DNA of 64,000 nucleotides from Leptospira andrefontaineae (GTDB taxonomy: Bacteria; Spirochaetota; Leptospiria; Leptospirales; Leptospiraceae), in contig NZ_RQEY01000012.1 in NCBI RefSeq assembly GCF_004770105.1, positions 186,001 to 250,000 of the forward strand, read 5' to 3'. The notes under the pieces are model-generated. The model was given only the letters and a program-made list of their open reading frames with translations, was not told where the DNA came from and did no database searches. Within the stretch, counting starts at the first letter, position 1; each line of letters opens with the position of its first letter. Below, piece after piece: positions 58,022 to 64,000 of this stretch. Made by a program: the position numbers and the translations under genes.

Positions 58022-58035
58022 GTCGAAGTTACTAC
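58022..58035 (-). repeat. GTAGTAACTTCGAC repeat, intergenic copy
   Basis: GTCGAAGTTACTAC, 12 bases after the stop of the FecR gene and 32 bases before the DUF1564 gene start. Perfect core in the minus orientation. Confidence 0.8.
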
Positions 58036-58046
58036 AGCAGAATAAA

Positions 58047-58781
58047 TTACATATCCTGCTTAGTTTGATTTAATAATTCTTGATTCTGGAGTTTCTGATC
58101 TCGAAGAATCTTATAATTTTCTTCCATGATCTTCTTAAAACCATCTAAAATTTTCATTTTCTCGCGCATGAATTCTTCCAAAGGCTGTTTAAGAAGACCT
58201 TGAGGAGATACTATAGCTTCTTCATCTCGTTTTAGCGGAAAGTTCTTTCCATTTTCTGTAGTAACTCCGACCTCTCCTTCCTTCACAAAGATTCCGTTTG
58301 GCACATCTGAATCTTCATTATCAGGATTTTCTTTGCGTTGAGCTTCGTTTTCTTCGCAAACTACAAACTGCGTGCCTCGAACGCCCGCATTATAAGAAGG
58401 TGCAGTGATTGTAAAATCTTCTTTCTTAGACCCCTTATCGACCCGAGCAAAGACTTTGCCAGAAACGAGTTCTAATTTTGATTTATTCGCCTTTTTGTCG
58501 GAACTTAGCTCAGCAATTTTCACTTTCGTAAAAGCTGCAATACGAACAACAACGGAAGGACCGATTTGAAGGTCCACTTTTCCTTCTTTCGTTTCAAGTT
58601 CATCCTGCTTTTTTAAGATAGAATTCTTTTTAAGACTTATCTTTTTCCCCTCTTGGGTTCCGGAGACATCGCCCACAACAAACAGCACAATTGCAATTTC
58701 TTCTTCTGCAAATAAAGAAGAAGGTAAAGCAACTAAAGTAGAAAAAATGACAACGGCAGATACAAGTGCTCGGTATTTCAT
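58047..58781 (-). CDS. Exported FecR-domain protein
   Basis: A 244-residue protein with a signal peptide (cleavage after SLFA, about 25), a FecR-like beta domain (about 28-185; GDVSGTQEGKKISL, VVVRIAAFTKVKIAEL, APSYNAGVRGTQFVV, FVKEGEVGV) and a C-terminal coiled coil rich in Lys, Glu and Gln. FecR domains in Leptospira are common in periplasmic or surface proteins without a sigma factor. Function unknown. Confidence 0.78.
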   Translation of the reverse strand: MKYRALVSAVVIFSTLVALPSSLFAEEEIAIVLFVVGDVSGTQEGKKISLKKNSILKKQDELETKEGKVDLQIGPSVVVRIAAFTKVKIAELSSDKKANKSKLELVSGKVFARVDKGSKKEDFTITAPSYNAGVRGTQFVVCEENEAQRKENPDNEDSDVPNGIFVKEGEVGVTTENGKNFPLKRDEEAIVSPQGLLKQPLEEFMREKMKILDGFKKIMEENYKILRDQKLQNQELLNQTKQDM

Positions 58782-58865
58782 GTGACGGTTTCCTATAACA
58801 CTAATTGATTCAATAAAGCTGTAGTAGAATCTACTAGATCCATTAGAATAGCAACAATTTGAAAC

Positions 58866-59948
58866 TTACTTTTTAGAAGAATTTTGTAAATTAAATCTGG
58901 AATAGTGGGCTTTCAGGGAGAAATGTCCATTCTCTATCGAAGAATCTACTGATTCGAAAGTCAATTCTGTCTCCTGAGAAGTAATTACTGGAAATCCATA
59001 ATGCTTATTTTTATGCGAGATCTCTTTCTTTTGCTTCTTCCGATCGGAAATGAAATCCAGATGGCTTTGCAGTCTATTTTGTAGTATCTTCGACGAAACA
59101 TTCATTGCGCCAAGAAGCCTCTTCCTTGCAATTTCAAGAATCCCCTCATCTACGTCATATCCAACACTATTTCTGCAGGCAAGAAGAGCCGCTAGCGATG
59201 CGGTCCCCGTTCCCAAAAAAGGATCCAACACTGTATCCCCCTTTATGGAAAACATGTTAACCAATCGATAGGCGAAATCTAGAGGAAACGCGGCAGTTCT
59301 TTCCCGCGAAGCTCCTACATCCTTAAAAATCTGCCTTTCTCCCTTTAAATCCCAAATATCCGAGAACCAGACATTTCTTTCTTCCCAGAAAAAGGCGCTA
59401 TTTCGTCGGATCTCCGTCTCAGATTTCGAATACTTTCTCAATCCTCCTTTCCGAAGGACAAGAATATACTCATGCTCGTAGGTAACATAGGCCCCTACTG
59501 GATACATTCCGGAACCCATAAACTTGGTTGGGGAATTAGTTTGCTTTCTCCAAAGAATATCTGGCAGCGAAGAAAAGCCGAAGTTACGACAAGCCTGTAA
59601 AATCCTCGAATGATTCGAAAACAGACTAAATTCACCTCCGATACTACGAGTAGCATCTCCAATGTTTACAAGCAGGATCCCGCCTTCTTTCAAAACTCGG
59701 AAACATTCGCTCCAAACTTTATCCAGTTGTAAATGCATTGCCTCGAAGGCTTCATTTCCTAAGTTTTTGGCAAGAGCACTTTTAGTATTTTTGTCCCAGC
59801 TTTTGAAGAGATCGTCCCACATTTCTACCATGGGATAAGGGGGGGAAGTTAATACGAGGTTAACGCTTTCATTCGAAAGCTTATCCATTTTTCTCGAATC
59901 GGAATTGTATAAGATATGAGAAGTTTCCGGAACGAGTATTTCCTTCAT
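58866..59948 (-). CDS. Solitary DNA methyltransferase (beta class, N4-cytosine/N6-adenine)
   Basis: A 360-residue DNA methyltransferase. The catalytic motif IV reads TSPPY (about 35-39), and the SAM motif I DPFLGTGTAS (about 244) comes later, the order of the beta class; TSPPY is typical of N4-cytosine enzymes such as PvuII-type. No restriction nuclease is adjacent, so it is an orphan or a remnant. Residues about 285-290 (NVSSKIL) are encoded by a copy of the dispersed 14-bp repeat, behind motif I in the C-terminal tail. Confidence 0.85.
   Translation of the reverse strand: MKEILVPETSHILYNSDSRKMDKLSNESVNLVLTSPPYPMVEMWDDLFKSWDKNTKSALAKNLGNEAFEAMHLQLDKVWSECFRVLKEGGILLVNIGDATRSIGGEFSLFSNHSRILQACRNFGFSSLPDILWRKQTNSPTKFMGSGMYPVGAYVTYEHEYILVLRKGGLRKYSKSETEIRRNSAFFWEERNVWFSDIWDLKGERQIFKDVGASRERTAAFPLDFAYRLVNMFSIKGDTVLDPFLGTGTASLAALLACRNSVGYDVDEGILEIARKRLLGAMNVSSKILQNRLQSHLDFISDRKKQKKEISHKNKHYGFPVITSQETELTFESVDSSIENGHFSLKAHYSRFNLQNSSKK
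59081..59094 (+). repeat. GTAGTAACTTCGAC repeat variant inside the DNA methyltransferase gene
   Basis: GTAGTATCTTCGAC differs from the core at one base, the same change as the copy at 50598. Encodes SSKIL on the minus strand, a different reading frame from the copy at 50897. Confidence 0.75.
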
Positions 59949-60051
59949 ACACGTTCCGCATGTTTCAAGGGTGCCCTAAATTGGCTATTCAAATTTAGAA
60001 AGCTAAGATAAGAAGAAAGATACGTCGAAGATCCGACAAAACTCAAACCTG

Positions 60052-60612
60052 TTATTTCTTCCCATGGATCTTCTTATCGATCAACTCATTCAGAAGATCA
60101 GCAAGATCCTGAAACTCATCCCCGCTTCGAATCCGGATCTTGTCTACATCTTTGCCCTCCAGCAGCAATTTTAGGTTCTTCTTAATATTATAGATCGGCC
60201 CAGCCATCTTATGCGAATAGACCAAAACAAAGATCGCAGAAAGTAGAAGATATAACATAGAGAATAGTAGAATTCCCTTAAATTGGATCGAAAAAAGATC
60301 CAGGCCATGATCGTAATCCGGAAGAGCGAGCTCCTTCTCGACGAACTTGTCCTTCTCCTCTCCATTAACGATCTCAAATCCCTTTTGGTACACTTTAACA
60401 GTGTCTTGGCGAAGTCTGAAAACGACACCTTTATCATACTTGGTAGAATGGATCCAAAATAAAAATCCGAGAGTAAGAAGTAACCCGAAGATAAACAATA
60501 AAGAGAAGTTTAAGAAGAACCTTAATTGAAAGTCCTTATCGATTAGATAATTGGCAAGATGTCTTTTATAACGAGGGGTCTTTGCGGAGGGGTTTGCAGT
60601 TTCTTCAGACAT
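60052..60612 (-). CDS. Two-helix membrane protein with HAMP-like domain
   Basis: Open to 60657, but ATG 60612 (MSEETANPSAK) is preferred: AAGG stands nine bases upstream. The 186-residue protein has membrane helices at about 30-52 and 103-128 with a 50-residue extracytoplasmic loop, then a HAMP-like segment (HKMAGPIYNIKKNLKLLLEG ... GDEFQDLADLLNEL). There is no output domain after HAMP, so it may modulate another protein. Located downstream of the FecR/sigma pair on the same strand, and perhaps a part of that system. Confidence 0.72.
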   Translation of the reverse strand: MSEETANPSAKTPRYKRHLANYLIDKDFQLRFFLNFSLLFIFGLLLTLGFLFWIHSTKYDKGVVFRLRQDTVKVYQKGFEIVNGEEKDKFVEKELALPDYDHGLDLFSIQFKGILLFSMLYLLLSAIFVLVYSHKMAGPIYNIKKNLKLLLEGKDVDKIRIRSGDEFQDLADLLNELIDKKIHGKK

Positions 60613-60675
60613 GGGAATTAGCCTTCTTTGGTAGAATTTCTTTAAAATTCTCCACATGTCAAAAATATTTCGATT

Positions 60676-61704
60676 TTAACGAAGTTGAATCACCTCCATA
60701 ACTGAATCTCTTTGGATTTTTATTTCCTTCTCTAAAGTTTGCAAATACATAAAATTTTCGTCCATGTCGACGATCACGCCTTCTAGCGTCTCACCGTTGG
60801 AAAGTAAGACCCTCTCCAATCGTTGGTATTCATTAAATAGATCATCTTCATTGGAGAAAGATTTTTCAGAACTTCTTGCAATCTCGTCCACATGAAGTTC
60901 TGAAAATTTAGCCCCAAGGTCCTTTTGCTCTGCTGAAGAAAGGAAAGTTCGCTGAAAACCCTTCGCCTCCAAGCGGATCTTTTGGCCTGGCTGCAAAACT
61001 TGCTCTCCACGGTTTGGTTCGCTGATACTCTTAGCAGCTACCCTGCCTTCTAACACGGAGACTATAGTTCCTTCCTTCAAACTTTCTCGTACTTCGAATT
61101 TTGTTCCTCTGACTTCTACCAAACCTGCTTCGGTTAGGATCCTGAACTCATCTTTTTTGAGATTCTTGTGTAGATGAACTAATATACTTCCATTACGAAG
61201 TCGGAAAGATTGTTTTCCTTCTTTCATGATCTCGAGCTCTGTGGATTCTTCCAAGATCATACCTTCTCCCTTTGCAATGCTAAGGAAAAGTTTAGATCCT
61301 GGTTCGGTCTTTAGAATTTGGCCATAACCTACAGATTCACCTTCGTTTAAGGCTAAAAGTTTTTCGGAATCGGATGAGAATAAGTATCCTTTACCGATAA
61401 TTTTAGTCACGGATATTCCAAGTTCGTTCTTTATCGGAGCAACTTTAGGATTTTGTAAAATAAGAAATCCGAATGCTCCAATCAGGATTGCGGCTGCGGA
61501 TGCAATAGTATATAATAGCGGTTTTTTAAAATTAATAACCTTAGAAGCTTGGGCCTTTTCGTAAATTTCTTCGAAAGAAATATTTGAAGGAGGGGAAACC
61601 CAAGATTTGGAAAGCATATCGGACAATTTATCGATAGAAGAACTGAATTCATTCTTCTCACCTTCGATCGCCTTCCTTATTTTATGTTCGAAATTTTCGT
61701 CCAT
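60676..61704 (-). CDS. FecR-like transmembrane regulator (probable partner of the ECF sigma factor)
   Basis: Frame open to TTG 61716, but ATG 61704 has AAGGGA five bases upstream and is preferred; about 342 residues. The cytoplasmic N-terminus (about 1-65) fits an anti-sigma region, one membrane helix lies at about 68-88, and a FecR domain follows (about 100-260; RLRNGSILVHLHKNLKKDEF, LVEVRGTKFEVRE). The C-terminal 60 residues have an Sm-like strand pattern. It sits 26 bases after the sigma factor gene, a classical sigma/anti-sigma arrangement. Confidence 0.85.
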   Translation of the reverse strand: MDENFEHKIRKAIEGEKNEFSSSIDKLSDMLSKSWVSPPSNISFEEIYEKAQASKVINFKKPLLYTIASAAAILIGAFGFLILQNPKVAPIKNELGISVTKIIGKGYLFSSDSEKLLALNEGESVGYGQILKTEPGSKLFLSIAKGEGMILEESTELEIMKEGKQSFRLRNGSILVHLHKNLKKDEFRILTEAGLVEVRGTKFEVRESLKEGTIVSVLEGRVAAKSISEPNRGEQVLQPGQKIRLEAKGFQRTFLSSAEQKDLGAKFSELHVDEIARSSEKSFSNEDDLFNEYQRLERVLLSNGETLEGVIVDMDENFMYLQTLEKEIKIQRDSVMEVIQLR

Positions 61705-61730
61705 TCTTCCCTTCAACAGCCTTCTCTGTA

Positions 61731-62255
61731 TTATTCCATCGGCAGAATTTGTTTGTTTTTTGCGATCTCTACGAGCTTTCCGGTAGCTTTCACAACCAAT
61801 CTGGATGCAGTTGCAATCGAGATCCCCATGATATCCGCAATATCAGCCAATGTGTATTTTTCTATATTCTTTAATACTAAAGCGTATCTTTCTCCTTCTT
61901 CTAAGTCGTCTAAACAATCCATCAATCTGGATTCCAAATCGGAAAGTTCCGTTTTTCTCTCGAAACTTTGTCCCTCTTCGCGATATGTTCCCATATCGTC
62001 CGTCCCGGATTCTTTCACCGTGGAGAACTTCTTGGCATAGTTAATCGATCGATTTCTTGCGATCGTGTATAACAGCTTTAGAGCTTGCTCTTTGTTTAAG
62101 TCGGAATTGGAATACTTCTTAAAAAAATTAAGAAATGTATCCTGCATGAGGTCTGAGGCAGTTTCCGGATTTCCCGTATACTTATACAAGAAATCAAAAA
62201 TTCTCCCGTTGGATTCCCGATACAGGGTCTCCATAAAATCTTTTCGGGATGCCAT
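61731..62255 (-). CDS. ECF-family RNA polymerase sigma factor
   Basis: A 174-residue sigma-70-type protein: region 2 about 12-80 (TASDLMQDTFLNFFKKY, LLYTIARNRSINYAKK) and region 4 about 105-165 (LEEGERYALVLKNIEKYTLADIADIMGISIATASRLV, with the helix-turn-helix). It would direct transcription of envelope or uptake genes in response to the FecR-like membrane protein encoded downstream. Target promoters unknown. Confidence 0.92.
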   Translation of the reverse strand: MASRKDFMETLYRESNGRIFDFLYKYTGNPETASDLMQDTFLNFFKKYSNSDLNKEQALKLLYTIARNRSINYAKKFSTVKESGTDDMGTYREEGQSFERKTELSDLESRLMDCLDDLEEGERYALVLKNIEKYTLADIADIMGISIATASRLVVKATGKLVEIAKNKQILPME

Positions 62256-62687
62256 TACACAAAGATTCCAACTCGAAACGCTTAATTCAAGTAATTTCCG
62301 ACGGCTGTTCTAAACTATACCCTTTTCTCCTCTTCGCGAATGGGCTTTGATAGAGATAACATATCGGGTTAGGCTTTTTTACATGCAGGAGAAAAATTTG
62401 TAGGAAGGTTTACATTTTTTCGAATTTTCAATTTTAAGAAAGAGAAGAAGAAGCGCTTCGAAAGTAGATCGGCCCGAGATCGAGGGGATTGATTTTTAGA
62501 AGTTAGATAAGATTGGAGTTTTGTAGTAACTTCGACAAGAGAAGAGAGAAATCCTAGGTCCGTCGAAGTTACTATCTTAACTTTGATTCGCGATATTTCA
62601 ATGAGACATAATTTTTGGCCTTCAGGCACTCCAGGTCCTTTTCAATTAGGCCGATAAAGTCTGTATCAACCCGAGAATCCAGTTAGA
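62256..62687. other. Intergenic region with hairpin of the dispersed repeat
   Basis: About 430 bases upstream of the sigma gene and before the small exported-protein gene. An 86-codon minus frame at 62369-62629 is probably not a gene. The region holds the inverted repeat pair at 62525-62577 and a T-rich stretch at 62376-62381. Probably contains promoters in both directions. Confidence 0.5.
62525..62577. repeat. Inverted pair of the GTAGTAACTTCGAC repeat (hairpin)
   Basis: GTAGTAACTTCGAC (62525-62538) and GTCGAAGTTACTAT (62564-62577) pair over 13 bases with a 25-base loop. As RNA in either direction this would form a stable stem. Confidence 0.8.
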
Positions 62688-62981
62688 ATGAGTCGAGCCC
62701 TTCAAGTCCTAGTCTTTTTTGTAGTAACTTCGACAATCCTCCACCCCTCCCCAGAGGTTTCCTTTCCAAACGAAACTCCTGAATCAAAACCTCTCTTAAG
62801 AGTCCTTCCCGCATTCAGAAAAGAGGAATGCGACTGGGCAATTCGCTGGGACGTTTGCCTCAGATGCATTTCGAGTAGATACAGGTATGCTCAAAGGATA
62901 CATTTTTATCCTTCTGGGTTATATAGGGAACATGGATGTTATTCTGAGGAAAAAGGTTTCTTTTTGATAAAAGAAGATTAA
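62688..62981 (+). CDS. Small exported protein
   Basis: A 97-residue protein with a signal-peptide-like start (MSRALQVLVFFVVTSTILHPS) and a cysteine-containing mature part (EECDWAIRWDVCLRCISSRYRY, GCYSEEKG). Part of the signal peptide (VVTST) is encoded by a copy of the dispersed repeat. No strong ribosome-binding site. A good bidirectional terminator directly after the stop supports transcription. No family recognised. Confidence 0.5.
   Translation: MSRALQVLVFFVVTSTILHPSPEVSFPNETPESKPLLRVLPAFRKEECDWAIRWDVCLRCISSRYRYAQRIHFYPSGLYREHGCYSEEKGFFLIKED
62721..62734 (+). repeat. GTAGTAACTTCGAC repeat inside a signal-peptide coding region
   Basis: Perfect core, preceded by TTTTTT and followed by AA. 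Encodes VVTST on the plus strand, a third reading frame different from the copies at 50897 and 59081. Confidence 0.8.
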
Positions 62982-62983
62982 GA

Positions 62984-63000
62984 GCCGGAAGAAATCCGGC
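62984..63000. terminator. Bidirectional terminator between convergent small genes
   Basis: GCCGGA-AGAAA-TCCGGC, a 6-bp GC-rich stem. Followed on the plus strand by CCTTTATTTATT and on the minus strand by TCTTAATCTTCTTTT. It lies three bases after the stop of the small exported-protein gene and 18 bases after that of the lipoprotein gene. Confidence 0.7.
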
Positions 63001-63017
63001 CCTTTATTTATTAGAAA

Positions 63018-63296
63018 TTACTTCTTACAAGTAGCGAGAGCTGCAAGTGATTTAGAAGATTTTAAACAAGTAAGATCGTATTTACCAGTCATACACTCTT
63101 TGAGTAGATGAGCGGAAATTTGACCTTGCATAGCTTTCAGTTTATCTGCCTGCTCTGGAGTTTGACCAACAGCAAGGTTGGAAATCAATTCGTTTACAAC
63201 TGGATCACATTCTGCTTGGCTAACTTTCGCTCCGCCGCAAGAAATAAGACCTGCAAAAATTAGAATCGTAAGGATCGAAAAAAACGTGTTTTTCAT
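63018..63296 (-). CDS. Small lipoprotein (possible TIGR04454-type Leptospira lipoprotein)
   Basis: A 92-residue lipoprotein (lipobox LISC, Cys 20). The mature part begins GGAKVSQAECDPVVNELI, with later cysteines (KECMTG, LTCLKS, ATCKK) that make two probable disulfides. The pattern matches what I remember of a Leptospira-specific small lipoprotein family (TIGR04454), but this was not searched. Located in the envelope; function unknown. Confidence 0.75.
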   Translation of the reverse strand: MKNTFFSILTILIFAGLISCGGAKVSQAECDPVVNELISNLAVGQTPEQADKLKAMQGQISAHLLKECMTGKYDLTCLKSSKSLAALATCKK

Positions 63297-63448
63297 GCAA
63301 AGACCTCTGCGAATTTTTAATTCTATGTCGCTAATATTAGCCCGAGTCGAATCTCTAACTAGATTAAATCGAAAATTTCCAAAACCTTGGATAATTCCGA
63401 CAGTTTAACGACGAAGGCCATTCTAATGATTCCCATTCTATAGAAAAG
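63297..63448. other. Short non-coding gap
   Basis: About 150 bases upstream of the lipoprotein gene and after the endoglycoceramidase end; no clear element seen. Confidence 0.3.
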
Positions 63449-64000
63449 TTATTTTTTAGTCGGGAAAATAGTTATGCCGTAATAGGAAACTGACTTTTCT
63501 CCCTTGAAGGTCAGTATTCTTTTTTTAGAGTCGAACTTCCAAGTACCTGCATTTACCAGCACTTCGAAACCTTTTCCGTAATGTATTTCCGGAAGAAAGA
63601 TCTCTGCTACTGGAATTTCATCTCCTTCTTTTCGGAAGGAATATTTGAACATGGATTTTCCCATATCGAAGCTGATCGCTTCCGGATTTCCTTTGGTGCG
63701 GATCGGATAAGGTCTGGAGAATGCTCTGACTGCCCTTCCCCCATCTTCATCTATACTTTTAGGAGTGTCCAAAGAATAGAGAGAAAGATCTTCCTCGTTC
63801 CATCTATCTCCTAAACTATGAGTATTATCTGGAGTATAATTCCATAATGTATAATGTACGAAATTTTTCTCGATAGAAGTTATGATACGATCCAGAGAAG
63901 CTTCTAAGTGAGAATAATTTTTTGTTCTGAACGCCAGACGTCCATTCATGTCCATTGGGATCCCCGTTTCTCCGATCACTGTAGGACAATTATTCATCTT
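63449..64000 (-). CDS. GH5 endoglycoceramidase-like glycosidase (N-terminal part outside the window)
   Basis: The frame continues through the window's right edge (the codon before the visible Met is AAG), so only the C-terminal 183 residues are seen. PTVIGETGIPMDM contains the probable nucleophile Glu of GH5 enzymes. HYTLWNYTPDN with the conserved Trp, and a C-terminal beta domain (FSRPYPIRTKGNPEAISFD, GTWKFDSKKRILTF), follow the endoglycoceramidase layout. Those enzymes cleave sugar from ceramide in glycosphingolipids. It might be secreted, but the N-terminus is not visible. Confidence 0.72.
   Translation of the reverse strand, partial: KMNNCPTVIGETGIPMDMNGRLAFRTKNYSHLEASLDRIITSIEKNFVHYTLWNYTPDNTHSLGDRWNEEDLSLYSLDTPKSIDEDGGRAVRAFSRPYPIRTKGNPEAISFDMGKSMFKYSFRKEGDEIPVAEIFLPEIHYGKGFEVLVNAGTWKFDSKKRILTFKGEKSVSYYGITIFPTKK

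Noticed and set aside
62369..62629. An 86-codon minus frame upstream of the small exported-protein gene
   Set aside because: It is crossed by the hairpin of the dispersed repeat and has no signal, domain or good ribosome-binding site; more likely chance.
1..64000. tRNA or rRNA genes, CRISPR arrays and IS elements
   Set aside because: Intergenic spaces were read for cloverleaf-like, spacer-repeat and transposase patterns; none was found.

Overview
The window looks like chromosomal DNA of a spirochaete of the genus Leptospira. This rests on many short lipoproteins with loose spirochaetal lipoboxes, a probable Leptospira-type DUF1564 protein, 7TMR-DISM sensors next to FlgO/CsgG-like lipoproteins, a PrgY/TraB protein, an eukaryote-like UDP-sugar pyrophosphorylase, and the general codon and base usage. 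No rRNA, tRNA, IS element or CRISPR array was seen. The species cannot be fixed from the sequence alone.

Layout. 1-6.2 kb (minus strand): end of an O-antigen ligase-like membrane protein, rpmG plus a DksA-like regulator, a BASS transporter, a class V aminotransferase, a ferritin-like protein with a histone-H1-like tail, and a lysoplasmalogenase-like membrane protein. 6.3-12.4 kb (plus): terC, mutA, mutB and meaB, giving methylmalonyl-CoA mutase and its GTPase chaperone, closed by a strong hairpin. 12.7-18.7 kb (plus): a TonB-dependent uptake operon of three small lipoproteins, an outer-membrane receptor, a fourth lipoprotein and exbB-exbD-tonB, several of them joined by overlapping start and stop codons. 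18.8-22.4 kb: a thioredoxin-fold-like protein without cysteines, a secreted protein and a papain-like protease with fibronectin repeats. 22.4-22.8 kb: a GC-rich non-coding repeat block. 22.8-30.1 kb (minus): EAL protein, UTP-sugar uridylyltransferase, secreted and lipoprotein genes, a 7TMR sensor kinase-like protein and a TraB protein. 30.3-33.4 kb (plus): cheD, HDOD protein, shikimate kinase, tyrosine recombinase. 33.4-41.5 kb (minus): GPH transporter, alanine-racemase-like protein, TRIC channel, SDR, metallo-beta-lactamase-fold hydrolase, and adenylate cyclase. 41.6-50.5 kb: bcp, M61 peptidase, SDR, argB, GAF/PP2C phosphatase, phosphofructokinase, and two exported proteins.

50.9-57.3 kb (minus) is a methionine-cycle operon: an ArsR-type regulator fused to a methyltransferase, ahcY, a ferredoxin and cobalamin-dependent metH, with a 16-bp perfect palindrome in front of the regulator that is a good operator candidate. 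57.4-63.3 kb is more accessory: DUF1564-like protein, FecR-domain protein, solitary DNA methyltransferase, HAMP protein, FecR/ECF sigma pair, and small exported proteins. The last 0.5 kb holds the C-terminal part of a GH5 endoglycoceramidase-like enzyme.

The most unusual structure is a dispersed 14-bp repeat, core GTAGTAACTTCGAC. It occurs eight times (with small variants) between 50.5 and 62.8 kb and I could not find it elsewhere in the window. It lies in both orientations, sometimes as inverted pairs, and inside three predicted genes in three different reading frames, so it is a DNA- or RNA-level element rather than a protein motif. A second family of short palindromes (GTNGGAANTCCNAC) occurs four times between 22.5 and 32.4 kb.
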